Of a stretch of DNA of 64,000 bases, positions 48,901 to 57,901 are shown piece after piece. The stretch is from Rhyzopertha dominica (lineage: Eukaryota > Arthropoda > Insecta > Coleoptera > Bostrichidae): positions 34,590,942-34,654,941 of the forward strand of contig QCXZ01000001.1 of NCBI GenBank assembly GCA_025024175.1, given 5' to 3'. Position 1 is the first letter of the stretch. Each line of letters begins with the position of its first letter. A program made the translations under genes and the position numbers. The notes beneath the pieces are model-generated. The model saw only the letters and a program-made list of their open reading frames with translations. It did not search any database and was not told the DNA's origin.

Positions 48901-51530
48901 TAATAGAGTTGATGCCACGTAAGTTCTTTTGCAGAAAAATTTCCTTCTTAAATAGCTATCGATTTCCGCAAACAGATTTACTTGCACTACATCAAGGGCC
49001 CAGTTATTAACAATATTTATAAACAATTATTTATAACTCGGTTAATAGAGTTGATGCCACGTAAGTTCTTTTGCAGAAAAATTTCCTTCTTAAATAGCTA
49101 TCGATTTCCGCAAACAGATTTACTTGCACTACATCAAGGGCCCAGTTATTAACAATATTTATAAACAATTATTTATAACTCGGTTAATAGAGTTGATGCC
49201 ACGTAAGTTCTTTTGCAGAAAAATTTCCTTCTTAAATAGCTATCGATTTCCGCAAACAGATTTACTTGCACTACATCAAGGGCCCAGTTATTAACAATAT
49301 TTATAAACAATTATTTATAACTCGGTTAATAGAGTTGATGCCACGTAAGTTCTTTTGCAGAAAAATTTCCTTCTTAAATAGCTATCGATTTCCGCAAACA
49401 GATTTACTTGCACTACATCAAGGGCCCAGTTATTAACAATATTTATAAACAATTATTTATAACTCGGTTAATAGAGTTGATGCCACGTAAGTTCTTTTGC
49501 AGAAAAATTTCCTTCTTAAATAGCTATCGATTTCCGCAAACAGATTTACTTGCACTACATCAAGGGCCCAGTTATTAACAATATTTATAAACAATTATTT
49601 ATAACTCGGTTAATAGAGTTGATGCCACGTAAGTTCTTTTGCAGAAAAATTTCCTTCTTAAATAGCTATCGATTTCCGCAAACAGATTTACTTGCACTAC
49701 ATCAAGGGCCCAGTTATTAACAATATTTATAAACAATTATTTATAACTCGGTTAATAGAGTTGATGCCACGTAAGTTCTTTTGCAGAAAAATTTCCTTCT
49801 TAAATAGCTATCGATTTCCGCAAACAGATTTACTTGCACTACATCAAGGGCCCAGTTATTAACAATATTTATAACTCGGTTAATAGAGTTGATGCCACGT
49901 AAGTTCTTTTGCAGAAAAATTTCCTTCTTAAATAGCTATCGATTTCCGCAAACAGATTTACTTGCACTACATCAAGGGCCCAGTTATTAACAATATTTAT
50001 AAACAATTATTTATAACTCGGTTAATAGAGTTGATGCCACGTAAGTTCTTTTGCAGAAAAATTTCCTTCTTAAATAGCTATCGATTTCCGCAAACAGATT
50101 TACTTGCACTACATCAAGGGCCCAGTTATTAACAATATTTATAAACAATTATTTATAACTCGGTTAATAGAGTTGATGCCACGTAAGTTCTTTTGCAGAA
50201 AAATTTCCTTCTTAAATAGCTATCGATTTCCGAAACAGATTTACTTGCACTACATCAAGGGCCCAGTTATTAACAATATTTATAAACAATTATTTATAAC
50301 TCGGTTAATAGAGTTGATGCCACGTAAGTTCTTTTGCAGAAAAATTTCCTTCTTAAATAGCTATCGATTTCCGCAAACAGATTTACTTGCACTACATCAA
50401 GGGCCCAGTTATTAACAATATTTATAAACAATTATTTATAACTCGGTTAATAGAGTTGATGCCACGTAAGTTCTTTTGCAGAAAAATTTCCTTCTTAAAT
50501 AGCTATCGTTTCCGAAACAGATTTACTTGCACTACATCAAGGGCCCAGTTATTAACAATTATTTATAACTCGGTTAATAGAGTTGATGCCACGTAAGTTC
50601 TTTTGCAGAAAAATTTCCTTCTTAAATAGCTATCGATTTCCGCAAACAGATTTACTTGCACTACATCAAGGGCCCAGTTATTAACAATATTATTTATAAC
50701 TCGGTTAATAGAGTTGATGCCACGTAAGTTCTTTTGCAGAAAAATTTCCTTCTTAAATAGCTATCGATTTCCGCAAACAGATTTACTTGCACTACATCAA
50801 GGGCCCAGTTATTAACAATATTTATAAACAATTATTTATAACTCGGTTAATAGAGTTGATGCCACGTAAGTTCTTTTGCAGAAAAATTTCCTTCTTAAAT
50901 AGCTATCGATTTCCGAAACAGATTTACTTGCACTACATCAAGGGCCCAGTTATTAACAATATTTATAAACAATTATTTATAACTCGGTTAATAGAGTTGA
51001 TGCCACGTAAGTTCTTTTGCAGAAAAATTTCCTTCTTAAATAGCTATCGATTTCCGAAACAGATTTACTTGCACTACATCAAGGGCCCAGTTATTAACAA
51101 TATTTATAAACAATTATTTATAACTCGGTTAATAGAGTTGATGCCACGTAAGTTCTTTTGCAGAAAAATTTCCTTCTTAAATAGCTATCGATTTCCGCAA
51201 ACAGATTTACTTGCACTACATCAAGGGCCCAGTTATTAACAATATTTATAAACAATTATTTATAACTCGGTTAATAGAGTTGATGCCACGTAAGTTCTTT
51301 TGCAGAAAAATTTCCTTCTTAAATAGCTATCGATTTCCGAAACAGATTTACTTGCACTACATCAAGGGCCCAGTTATTAACAATATTTATAAACTATTTA
51401 TAATTAATAGAGTTGATGCCACGTAAGTTCTTTTGCAGAAAAATTTCCTTCTAAATAGCTATCGATTTCCGGAAAACAGATTACTTGCATACATCCAGTA
51501 CCTAGTAATTAACAATGTTTATAAAGAACA
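42925..51530. repeat. 142-bp satellite DNA array, about 60 copies
   Basis: The unit runs from AACAATATTTATAAACAATT through CGGTTAATAGAGTTG, CCACGTAAGTTCTTTTGCAG and CTATCGATTTCCGCAAACAG to CATCAAGGGCCCAGTTATT. Copies are head to tail with a 142-bp step. The first two (42,940-43,190) and last two (51,400-51,580) are clearly diverged, as expected for array edges. Sub-types occur in blocks: CCTTGTT with GGGCCCAG (43.2-44.7 kb), GGGCTCAG (44.9-46.2 kb), AACAACTATT (46.3-48.2 kb), and near-identical CCTTCTT copies (48.5-51.4 kb). Five or so units have lost 14 bp between two ATTTATA words. The 103-150-codon frames seen here come from copies that lost one base (141 bp) and so stay in frame; they are not genes. 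Confidence 0.97.
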
Positions 51531-51738
51531 CCCCGGTAATTATAGGTGGTGCCACGTCAGTTCTTCAGTAGAAAAATAAGCAAACCAAGCGACCAAGTGT
51601 TCCAAGGGTCTTAGACTTAATTGTACTGAAGTGTAGTGTTCGAATAGTGATGAATTAAAAAGTAGCTTTAAAATAAGTAGTATTTAAAACTGATGTGTAT
51701 TCTGCTACTAAGGTTAATTAAGTAGAATCTGCGTTTTT

Positions 51739-51838
51739 NNNNNNNNNNNNNNNNNNNNNNNNNNNNNNNNNNNNNNNNNNNNNNNNNNNNNNNNNNNNNN
51801 NNNNNNNNNNNNNNNNNNNNNNNNNNNNNNNNNNNNNN
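51739..51838. other. Assembly gap (100 undetermined bases)
   Basis: Exactly 100 n's, the conventional placeholder for a gap of unknown length. To the left are diverged satellite and non-coding flank; to the right the viral capsid relic begins at once. The true distance, orientation and even adjacency of the two sides are therefore not established by this sequence. Confidence 0.97.
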
Positions 51839-52800
51839 GTAGTAATATGAACGACGGAAATTAGCATACATTTCATACAAAATAGCATATTTATTTGTTT
51901 TAAAATCGAGATTTAGGTTGTCATAGGGTAGGATTCGGAATTTAAGAAAACTTTTAAATTTGTTATATGACATGATCAAACTGGTTACTATAAGAACTTA
52001 AAACATTTTTACGGTTGATTTGAAAACCTATTAAAATAAATCTGGGTTTTTCCAACTGATTAGTAGTTTTAACAGGCCAAATGTGTTTTGTTGTCTGTGG
52101 CAGCATTGGATATTCATACAGATCCCAAGCACGAAAACCAATTTCCAGATCTTGCGATTTTTCAATTTGTTTTAATAAACGCAGTTTTTCAATATCAGAT
52201 ATTTGAACGTGTGGAATTTTCCATACAATTTTATTTATTGTAAGCTGAGGAACTTCACCAGCCACAGGAGAATAGTAACAAAAATTGTTGTCAGTAGAAC
52301 TTCGTATTAGGATCAGTTCCTGTTTCATATTAATTAAAATTTTTCTGAAATCCTCGAAAAATCCCATAAGCAGTTTCATTGGTATCACGAAATTAAAATT
52401 TCCGTTTGCATCTCTTATATAAGCACTTTCTACGTCCATGCCGGCTGCTGCATAACGTGTTGCGTCGGAGATTTAAACGAACACAAGTTTTTCATTCTGG
52501 ACGTCGTTCCTACGTTTTTCACTTTATCCACCGTGCAACCTGCTATTTCGTATCTCATTTCATCAAATAAGTATGCCGCACAGTTATTTAAAAGCTTTAT
52601 TTTTTATCACTATTTTCCTTTGTCATCCACAAATTTTCCCCTATGCAAAGAAGACTCTCACATGGTAATTGTATAATATCCTGTGCTTGAACGGTAATTC
52701 TTATTCATCTTGAGTTATTTGATATTGTTGTATTATGTAGCATATAACGGTGGTATTCAATTTTGTTATGACTCATCGAATATGCACCTGGTTCACATTA
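51839..52800 (-). pseudogene. Major capsid protein (double jelly-roll type) relic, cut by the gap
   Basis: On the minus strand, sequence from about 52,800 leftwards resembles the hexon-like major capsid protein of insect Polintons: a block with AYLFDEMRYEI near 52,545, then the open 158-codon part 52439-51963 (KQELILIRS, RFILIGFQINRK), then after stops and a frame change LPYDNLNLDF and YAILYEMYANF (51,930-51,850). It then runs into the n-gap, so the C-terminal part is missing. At least three frame disruptions are present. The protein builds the icosahedral shell in the family. Assignment is from motif recall; a structure-based comparison would settle it. Confidence 0.7.
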
Positions 52801-52989
52801 AGTATACCAAGAGCCATTGTTTATTTCTTTAGACTGAAACTAAATGCTCAAGAACAGCTGTTTTCAGTGTCAACTCTGCCAGTCTTGTTTTAAAAACTAC
52901 CCCTACTTTTATAAATATTTCTTTTTATATCAGTTTGAGTGGGAAAACTTGATACGCTGTATTGTTTATATTATATCTAAATACCATTT

Positions 52990-53677
52990 TTAAATTTTTT
53001 GAGATGTAGTCTGATTCGTTATCAACTCTTTATTGAAATTGATAAATTTACCATCTTGGTCGGTGATTTTAAGCTGAATTTCGTTAATATAATGTGTGGT
53101 TTATTGGTAAGGTATATGACGTTGGAGGGGTTTTCAATGATTTTTCGCCGGGCAGCACATTAGGGTAAAACATATGCAAGACATGTACAGGCTTGTTGTT
53201 GTTATAAGAGTTGTGTAACCAAATTACACTCAATGTTAATTGAATTAACGCTGGTTATGTTAATTGGGAAGTTTGAAATATGTCGCTTGTTTGCAGATAA
53301 TTTCACTGATTGAGAATCCTAATAACGATCCAATACTGTTAGGTACCGAAAAATCGATATCTTGATCACATTTTACTTCTGCATGTTAATGTATTTAGAT
53401 TCAGTCTGAGAGTAAATACAAACGTTGCTGTCTTTGACGAATGCTCGTTTACGGCTCTTTCTATATCGTTAACTTCGTAGGAACCGGTGGGAATAGTAAA
53501 CAGTTCTTTTCCAATACGAATTTTGTTATTCTCACTACTCACATTTGGAATTGTATAATTAACTCAGAAAATCGATTAAACCCAAAACATAGTTTTCACC
53601 AGGAACCTAGTATTATGGCGGTTGAATGTTTGTTGAAAGAAGAGTTTCTCTCCAGACAATGTAAAAATGTATGACAT
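52990..53677 (-). pseudogene. Penton-like minor capsid protein relic
   Basis: The minus frame opens at 53677 with a start resembling insect Polinton penton proteins (MSYIFTLSG). It continues with NNKIRIGKELFTIPTGSYEV and NDIERAV at about 53,535-53,455. Two in-frame stops interrupt the N-terminal third (near 53,578 and 53,566), another stop follows near 53,384, and a frame change near 53,100 separates MFYPNVLPGEKS from IQLKITDQDGKFINF; the last stop is at 52990. In the family this single jelly-roll protein fills the capsid vertices. It lies directly upstream of the major capsid relic on the same strand, the usual neighbourhood. Clearly inactive. Confidence 0.7.
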
Positions 53678-53799
53678 TTTTGTACTATAAAACAGCAAGA
53701 ACGAATTACACTATACAGATATGTTTCATAAATAGGACAAAAAATCATAAGTATTGCTATTTATTTAAATTATCATCACGTTTTACAATATAAATACCA

Positions 53800-54272
53800 A
53801 CATTTAAGATGAATTTACATTTTCTAATGCGGCATGTCAATTTGTTATTTAAATGCTGACCGCAATGAAAAGATCTAAATATATTCTTGAGAGTTCCTAA
53901 GTTTGGGCAGCCTTCTTTCTGTCAGATCGATAACGGTGTTGTTTAAAAAATTGGAAAGCCATAGTTTCTTTCCTGATTCCTTTTACGGCAACCACCTCTT
54001 CCGATCCAACAAGTTCTTTTAAAAAAGTCCTTGATTTCTTCATAGTATAAAAAGTTACCATTTTTTGAAGTTCCTTCCCAGTGTAAACCGTGCAGATTAT
54101 CCGTTGTCCATTTTATATGTCTTTGGACTTGAGAGTTGTAGTAAAAAGAAGTTGTAGGTAATTTTACCAAGCGATGTGTCCAACAGTCACGATCCAGATG
54201 CATAAGAGCAATCTCCTTGCAGAGAAAAGGTTCCTCTTTGTATTGGAAACCCTGTATATCGATGATTATCAT
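53800..54272 (-). pseudogene. Polinton-associated protein of unknown function (DIQGF type), frameshifted
   Basis: The start at 54272 gives MIIIDIQGFQYKEEPFLCKE, followed by WTHRLVKLPTTSFYY and LHGLHWEG, a pattern I recall from uncharacterised insect Polinton-linked proteins. An acidic residue early in a beta-strand-like DIQG motif would fit an RNase H or exonuclease fold, but that is only a suggestion. The frame changes near 54,000 (VVAVKG in the second frame) and again before 53,880 (GCPNLGTLKNIFRS), so the C-terminal third is broken. A TATA box lies about 80 bases upstream at 54352-54359. Confidence 0.5.
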
Positions 54273-54351
54273 TTTTGCTGTCTGTAGAACGTTTTAACCG
54301 AGTTAACACACGCGCGCACACAAGAGCTATGGCAAAGCGTGATCGTGATGC

Positions 54352-54359
54352 TTATATAC
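54352..54359 (-). promoter_or_regulatory. TATA box upstream of the DIQGF-type gene
   Basis: On the minus strand the sequence reads TGTATATAAGC, about 80 bases upstream of the ATG at 54272, with a GC-rich GTGTGCGCGCGTGTG stretch between them. It falls just past the stop codon of the protease gene (54380), in the short spacer between two same-strand genes, which fits separate transcription of the downstream gene. Confidence 0.45.
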
Positions 54360-54379
54360 ATAGATTTTGATGACGTACG

Positions 54380-55238
54380 TTACAGGTTTTTTGATAAGAA
54401 CATTAAACATAAATGACCACAGTTAAAAGAATTATAATTTTGGTACTTGTCATAGTTATAATATACTTTTACGCAACCGTTTGAATTAAAATATTTAGAA
54501 ACCTCTACGGGTGGTTTTAGGTTTCCAAAACTATCGAAATATGTGATGTTGTCTCCTTTTTTAAAGTAACTAACCCAGTGACTGCCGGGTTCGTTGTGTT
54601 TTTGTAGGGTTTATTATACCACTTTCCTTATTTCTAATTTTTTGGGGTAATGCATCTCTCATAAATATTCCTCTAAAAAAAGGTATTTGTAACAATTTAA
54701 CAAATTTTAGCAAGTCATAGTTTGTTAGCGGTCGATTAGGTAGCCTTCTGATTACTTTCAACGCGAAAATCTTTTTCTTCCTGGGCTTTTGGGAAAAAAC
54801 AGTCCTAAACCTGTTCTGTGTGGACGCAGAAAAGCCCCCTTCCACAATCAATTTTGTTTCAATAACTTGGTTGTGTCTTTTCGACTCCTGGAGCTGCTTT
54901 TTAGCTTCAGCAGCAGAATTTACTGCTTTAGCAACTTGTGAGGCTCCGCTTGCAATCGCACCTAGGGCGCTCAAACCTGCGAATAGGGGGATGAGAGGAA
55001 GGAATCCACCCGTTTTAGGAATTTTTATAACACGAGGTGTTGCTCTTATTTTAGGTTTAAGAGTCTTTGCAGCTTTTAAAGCAACAGATATAGCACCTTC
55101 TAACGTAGAGGGCTTGCTCTTCTTTAAACTTTCTCTAATTTTAACCATTGCTTTGTTGAAGGAAATCTTGCGACCGTTTTTATTTTTTATTTGTTTACTT
55201 CTTTTTTTATTCTTTACTTTCCGATGTTTTCTAGTCAT
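54380..55238 (-). pseudogene. Core (pX-like) protein fused to adenain-type cysteine protease, one frameshift
   Basis: The N-terminal third is very basic (MTRKHRKVKNKKRSKQIKNK), followed by a hydrophobic segment (FLPLIPLFAGLSALGAIASG) and a coiled, charged stretch (AEAKKQLQESKRHN), as in adenovirus pX-like core or membrane-active proteins of Polintons. From about residue 165 the frame enters an adenovirus-type protease (PFFRGIFMRDALP). A one-base frame change near 54,607 ends the first frame at 54570. In the next frame all later motifs are intact: SHW with the catalytic His, YFDSFG with the acidic residue, and FNCGHLCL with the Cys, ending at 54380. Total about 285 residues. Such proteases mature the capsid. 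The fusion itself seems usual in insect relatives; the frameshift may be real decay or an assembly error. Confidence 0.78.
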
Positions 55239-55296
55239 GATGTTTGCACCCCGAATACTCTATGAAAACTAATCGACTTAGAATGAGCTGTTTACT

Positions 55297-55635
55297 TTAT
55301 AGTTTTACTCTTTTAACGTTTTCATCCCAATCATTATCATCATCATCAAATTTACGTTTCTGTGTGCTAATTTTAAATTTTTTATTGGAGGTAACTTCAT
55401 CACCATCGCTGTTCTGTCGTTTGAGACTAAAAGTTGCAGGGGAACTAACCATGTTCTCATTCTCATTATTTTGAGTGTATAAATTCAAATTTGTTTTAGG
55501 ATAATATTTTTTCCTGGCGTTTTCGTGGTAATCCATATCCCTCTCATCACCTTCATGTTTGATATTATACTTTTTTCTTTTACGATTACCGGTTAAGTTA
55601 TCATTGTCAGTATTAATATCATCTTCCCAATTCAT
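55297..55635 (-). CDS. Highly charged orphan protein, 112 aa
   Basis: No family recognised. The protein is hydrophilic throughout, rich in Asn, Asp, Glu, Lys and Arg, with basic clusters (NRKRKKY, KKFKIS, KRKFDDDDNDWDENVKRVK) that could act as nuclear localisation signals and an acidic C-terminal part. It looks disordered. Its ATG overlaps the stop of the upstream PLA2 gene in the arrangement ATGA (55635-55632), so both were probably read from one mRNA. It is open in a region with many broken genes. It could be a DNA-packaging or scaffold protein, but nothing shows this. Confidence 0.6.
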   Translation of the reverse strand: MNWEDDINTDNDNLTGNRKRKKYNIKHEGDERDMDYHENARKKYYPKTNLNLYTQNNENENMVSSPATFSLKRQNSDGDEVTSNKKFKISTQKRKFDDDDNDWDENVKRVKL

Positions 55636-56298
55636 TTTTTCTTCGCCTGCTTTATTTCTCTTGGCGGTGTTGTTTCGCCGCTTTTTAGGTTTTGTTGTTG
55701 TTTGTTTAACATTTTTTTGTTTAATATATTAATACAATCATTTACTTCTTTGACAGTTTTTTCTGAAGAAATTTTTATTCTCTCCAGTAATTTGACACAT
55801 GTATTAATGATTTCTAAGTAGTCTTTTGATAGACCCATACCTAATTTTACTTTCGCTTTCATCGCGTTACCCACAGCAAAAGCCATTAGTCTTTCTTGTA
55901 GGGAAGCGTCTTTGGAAATGGTTCTTTCCATTGCACGTTTAGCTAGTCTTTCATCAGCCACATGACGTAGCTTGGTATTTTTTTCTTGTGAATAACTTAT
56001 ATCATGTTCACGACATGCTTCATCCAACGGGTTAATACCAACATCCCCTCGAGCTAATCTTTTCTCAAGCTTTGTACCTGGGGTGTTATATACATTAGTG
56101 TGATAAATGTGAAAGGTGTTGTTAAAACAGCTTACCTGGTCCACAGAAGTTGTAGCCAGGTAAATGCATTTCCCAAGGTAACTTATTAATTATGCTATTT
56201 AGTAAACCACTACCTGTGTGATAGTACAACATAACACCTGATGTTAAAGCAGTCAAGACCAAATAATATCTAATTATAAAGCTACCTTTCACAACCAT
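55632..56298 (-). CDS. Phospholipase A2 domain protein (spliced), 202 aa
   Basis: Exon 1 is 56298-56136 and exon 2 is 56077-55632, joined across a 58-nt GTAAGC-CCCCAG intron with a CTAAT branch-like site; phases agree. The intron falls inside the calcium-binding loop YNFCGPG (residues 49-55). The catalytic His-Asp follows in DEACREHDISY (H79, D80). An N-terminal hydrophobic stretch (residues 7-26) could be a membrane anchor. The remainder is helical and lysine rich. The arrangement recalls the PLA2 of parvovirus VP1 and of other small virus minor capsid proteins, which act on membranes of the infected cell. All visible active-site elements are present. It is divergent from the ATPase gene and overlaps the next ORF by ATGA. 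Confidence 0.85.
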
Positions 56299-56336
56299 TT
56301 TATAATCATTTGAACGAGTATATTGAAACAATAAGC
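56299..56336. promoter_or_regulatory. Very short divergent intergenic region
   Basis: Only 38 bases (or 11 if the ATG at 56310 is used) separate the PLA2 start (minus) and the ATPase start (plus). No TATA box fits in between, so each promoter must overlap the other gene's 5' end, or the ATPase begins at the inner ATG. Confidence 0.4.
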
Positions 56337-57032
56337 ATGCTCAGAAAAATAAAAGTTATTAAACACAAAGTATCTTTGGAGGTGGAAAATAATGATTTAA
56401 AAAAACGTGAAACAAGTAAACATGGTATTTTATTTCCTTCAACCGTTAGGTGTATAATTACAGGACCCAGCGGTGCTGGAAAAACTAACGTAATGATAAG
56501 TCTAATTGAACATGAAAATGGGTTAAAATTTGAAAATATTTACCTATATTCACGATCTTTATCCCAACCAAAATACATATATCTTGAACATCTTCTGAAA
56601 CCAATAAAAGGTATTCATTATTTTGCTTACAATGCGGGGGAAAACATATTGGACCCCTCAAAAGCAAGAAAAAATTCGATTTTTATTTTTGATGATGTTG
56701 CGTGTGATAATCAGGATATTATTAGAGAGTATTTCAGTCGGGGAAGACATAACAACATAGATTCATTTTATCTTTGTCAAACTTATGCAAAAATTCCCAA
56801 ACATTTGATTAGGGATAATGCAAACGTTGTGGTTTTGTTTAAGCAAGATGATACCAATTTAAAACATGTATATCAAGATCACGTTGGTACCGACATGGCT
56901 TTTGATGAATTCAAACAAATTTGTTTTCACTGTTGGAAGATTCCGTTTCAGTTTTTATCAATATTCACAGAAAGCGATTTAAATCGCGGTCGTTATAGGA
57001 AAAATTTTGATTATTTTATATGTTTTGAGTAA
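56310..57032 (+). CDS. A32/FtsK-HerA-type genome packaging ATPase, 240 aa
   Basis: The Walker A motif GPSGAGKT is at about residues 52-59, and Walker B with the following acidic residue (IFIFDDV) at about 121-127; a sensor-like region (DSFYLCQTYAKIPKHLIRDN) follows. The length of 230-240 residues is normal for the Polinton/adintovirus packaging ATPase, which pumps the genome into the capsid. The frame is intact, with no sign of decay. An alternative start at 56337 (MLRKIKVIKHK) may be the real one, because it leaves more room for the divergent PLA2 gene. It ends 207 bases before the next plus-strand gene. Confidence 0.92.
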   Translation: MNEYIETISMLRKIKVIKHKVSLEVENNDLKKRETSKHGILFPSTVRCIITGPSGAGKTNVMISLIEHENGLKFENIYLYSRSLSQPKYIYLEHLLKPIKGIHYFAYNAGENILDPSKARKNSIFIFDDVACDNQDIIREYFSRGRHNNIDSFYLCQTYAKIPKHLIRDNANVVVLFKQDDTNLKHVYQDHVGTDMAFDEFKQICFHCWKIPFQFLSIFTESDLNRGRYRKNFDYFICFE

Positions 57033-57239
57033 CAAACAAGTTTTCCATTTATTGATAACATTTAATCCTTTTATCAACCCGGCGATTGATGTTTGCTGAA
57101 TAATGATAAAACTTTGTTATTCGTTACTTATCTATTCTCCGAAAGCAGTTTATCATGTATGTTGTTCTTATAAACAGTTTTCAATTGGTTTGCAATAATT
57201 TATCTGTTTGTCTAATAATTTAACACATTTTTATAAAAC

Positions 57240-57812
57240 ATGTTTGCTATAAAACCGTTGAAATCGGTGTATCAGTTACTTTACATTGGGCGTATCAACA
57301 AAAGTGTGAACAAGAAAGAAATGGATGTGCCCTGCACTTTGATTTTCCAATCGACTGATGAGGTGCAGTTACCTACCGACATGCTGTTTGTCGTTACAAA
57401 GGAGCTCTTGAAGTTCAAACAACAAGAGGCAAGAATGTCCGGTAAGAAGGTGGTTATTAAACTGGGTTATTCACCAAGGGGAGCACGGTTGGTGGATTTG
57501 TTTGGAAACATGCCTATAAAATACGTAAGAACAAACCTACGGGACCAGAACGAGTTGGATCTGTTTGAAGCTGCTATTCGGCGGTTTCAGATAAATATGG
57601 TTGCTCTACCCATTGAACAAAGTTCGCAGGGAGAAGAACCCGAGGAAGTCATCAGTCTCGATGATGAGGATGAAGATACTCAGGATTTACCTGCACCGAC
57701 AGCTAAAAACAAACGATCTGCACCAAGAACGACAACTACAAACACCTCTTTAAAGAGGATGAAAACATCTGGAGGAGACCATTCTCCTGAAGATGCTTCT
57801 CAGCTGGGATAA
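57240..57812 (+). CDS. Orphan protein with SUMO-interaction-like motif, 190 aa
   Basis: Not recognised. The first 125 residues look folded, with alternating hydrophobic strands and helices (LPTDMLFVVTKELLKFKQQE, KVVIKLGYSPRGARLVDLFG). The rest is disordered, with an acidic stretch directly after a hydrophobic core, EEVISLDDEDED, which has the form of a SUMO-interacting motif. A threonine- and serine-rich tail with basic patches (NKRSAPR, LKRMK) follows. Base composition is richer in G and C than the neighbours. A TATA-like TTTATAAAA lies directly upstream (57,230-57,238). It is intact and sits between ATPase and integrase, convergent with the latter. Nuclear localisation and DNA binding are guesses from composition. 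Confidence 0.75.
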   Translation: MFAIKPLKSVYQLLYIGRINKSVNKKEMDVPCTLIFQSTDEVQLPTDMLFVVTKELLKFKQQEARMSGKKVVIKLGYSPRGARLVDLFGNMPIKYVRTNLRDQNELDLFEAAIRRFQINMVALPIEQSSQGEEPEEVISLDDEDEDTQDLPAPTAKNKRSAPRTTTTNTSLKRMKTSGGDHSPEDASQLG

Positions 57813-57901
57813 TGGTCTTATGTAAATAAAACACATACAATATTTTATAAAAAAAACATTTATTGTAAACTATAATGTTTATTAGAATAAAAATATTGTT
57901 C

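Noticed and set aside
46708..51426. Open frames of 65-150 codons in the satellite, with repeats such as YIKGPVINNIYKQLF
   Set aside because: They exist only where a unit lost one base and became 141 bp long. The normal 142-bp step breaks the frame each time, so this is the repeat read as protein.
43060..51530. Satellite as a CRISPR array or as coding exons with 16-nt introns
   Set aside because: There are no unique spacers between units, the genome is eukaryotic, and 16 nt is far too short for an intron; all three frames of the 126-nt interval contain stops.
51668..51979. Minus-strand frame spanning the n-gap
   Set aside because: The part right of the gap belongs to the capsid relic, but the part left of the gap does not resemble a capsid protein; continuity across 100 n's is artificial.
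54820..55474. Plus-strand frames opposite the core-protease and charged ORFs
   Set aside because: These are shadows of lysine/alanine- and Asp/Asn-rich minus-strand genes; composition is serine/leucine/phenylalanine with no motif.
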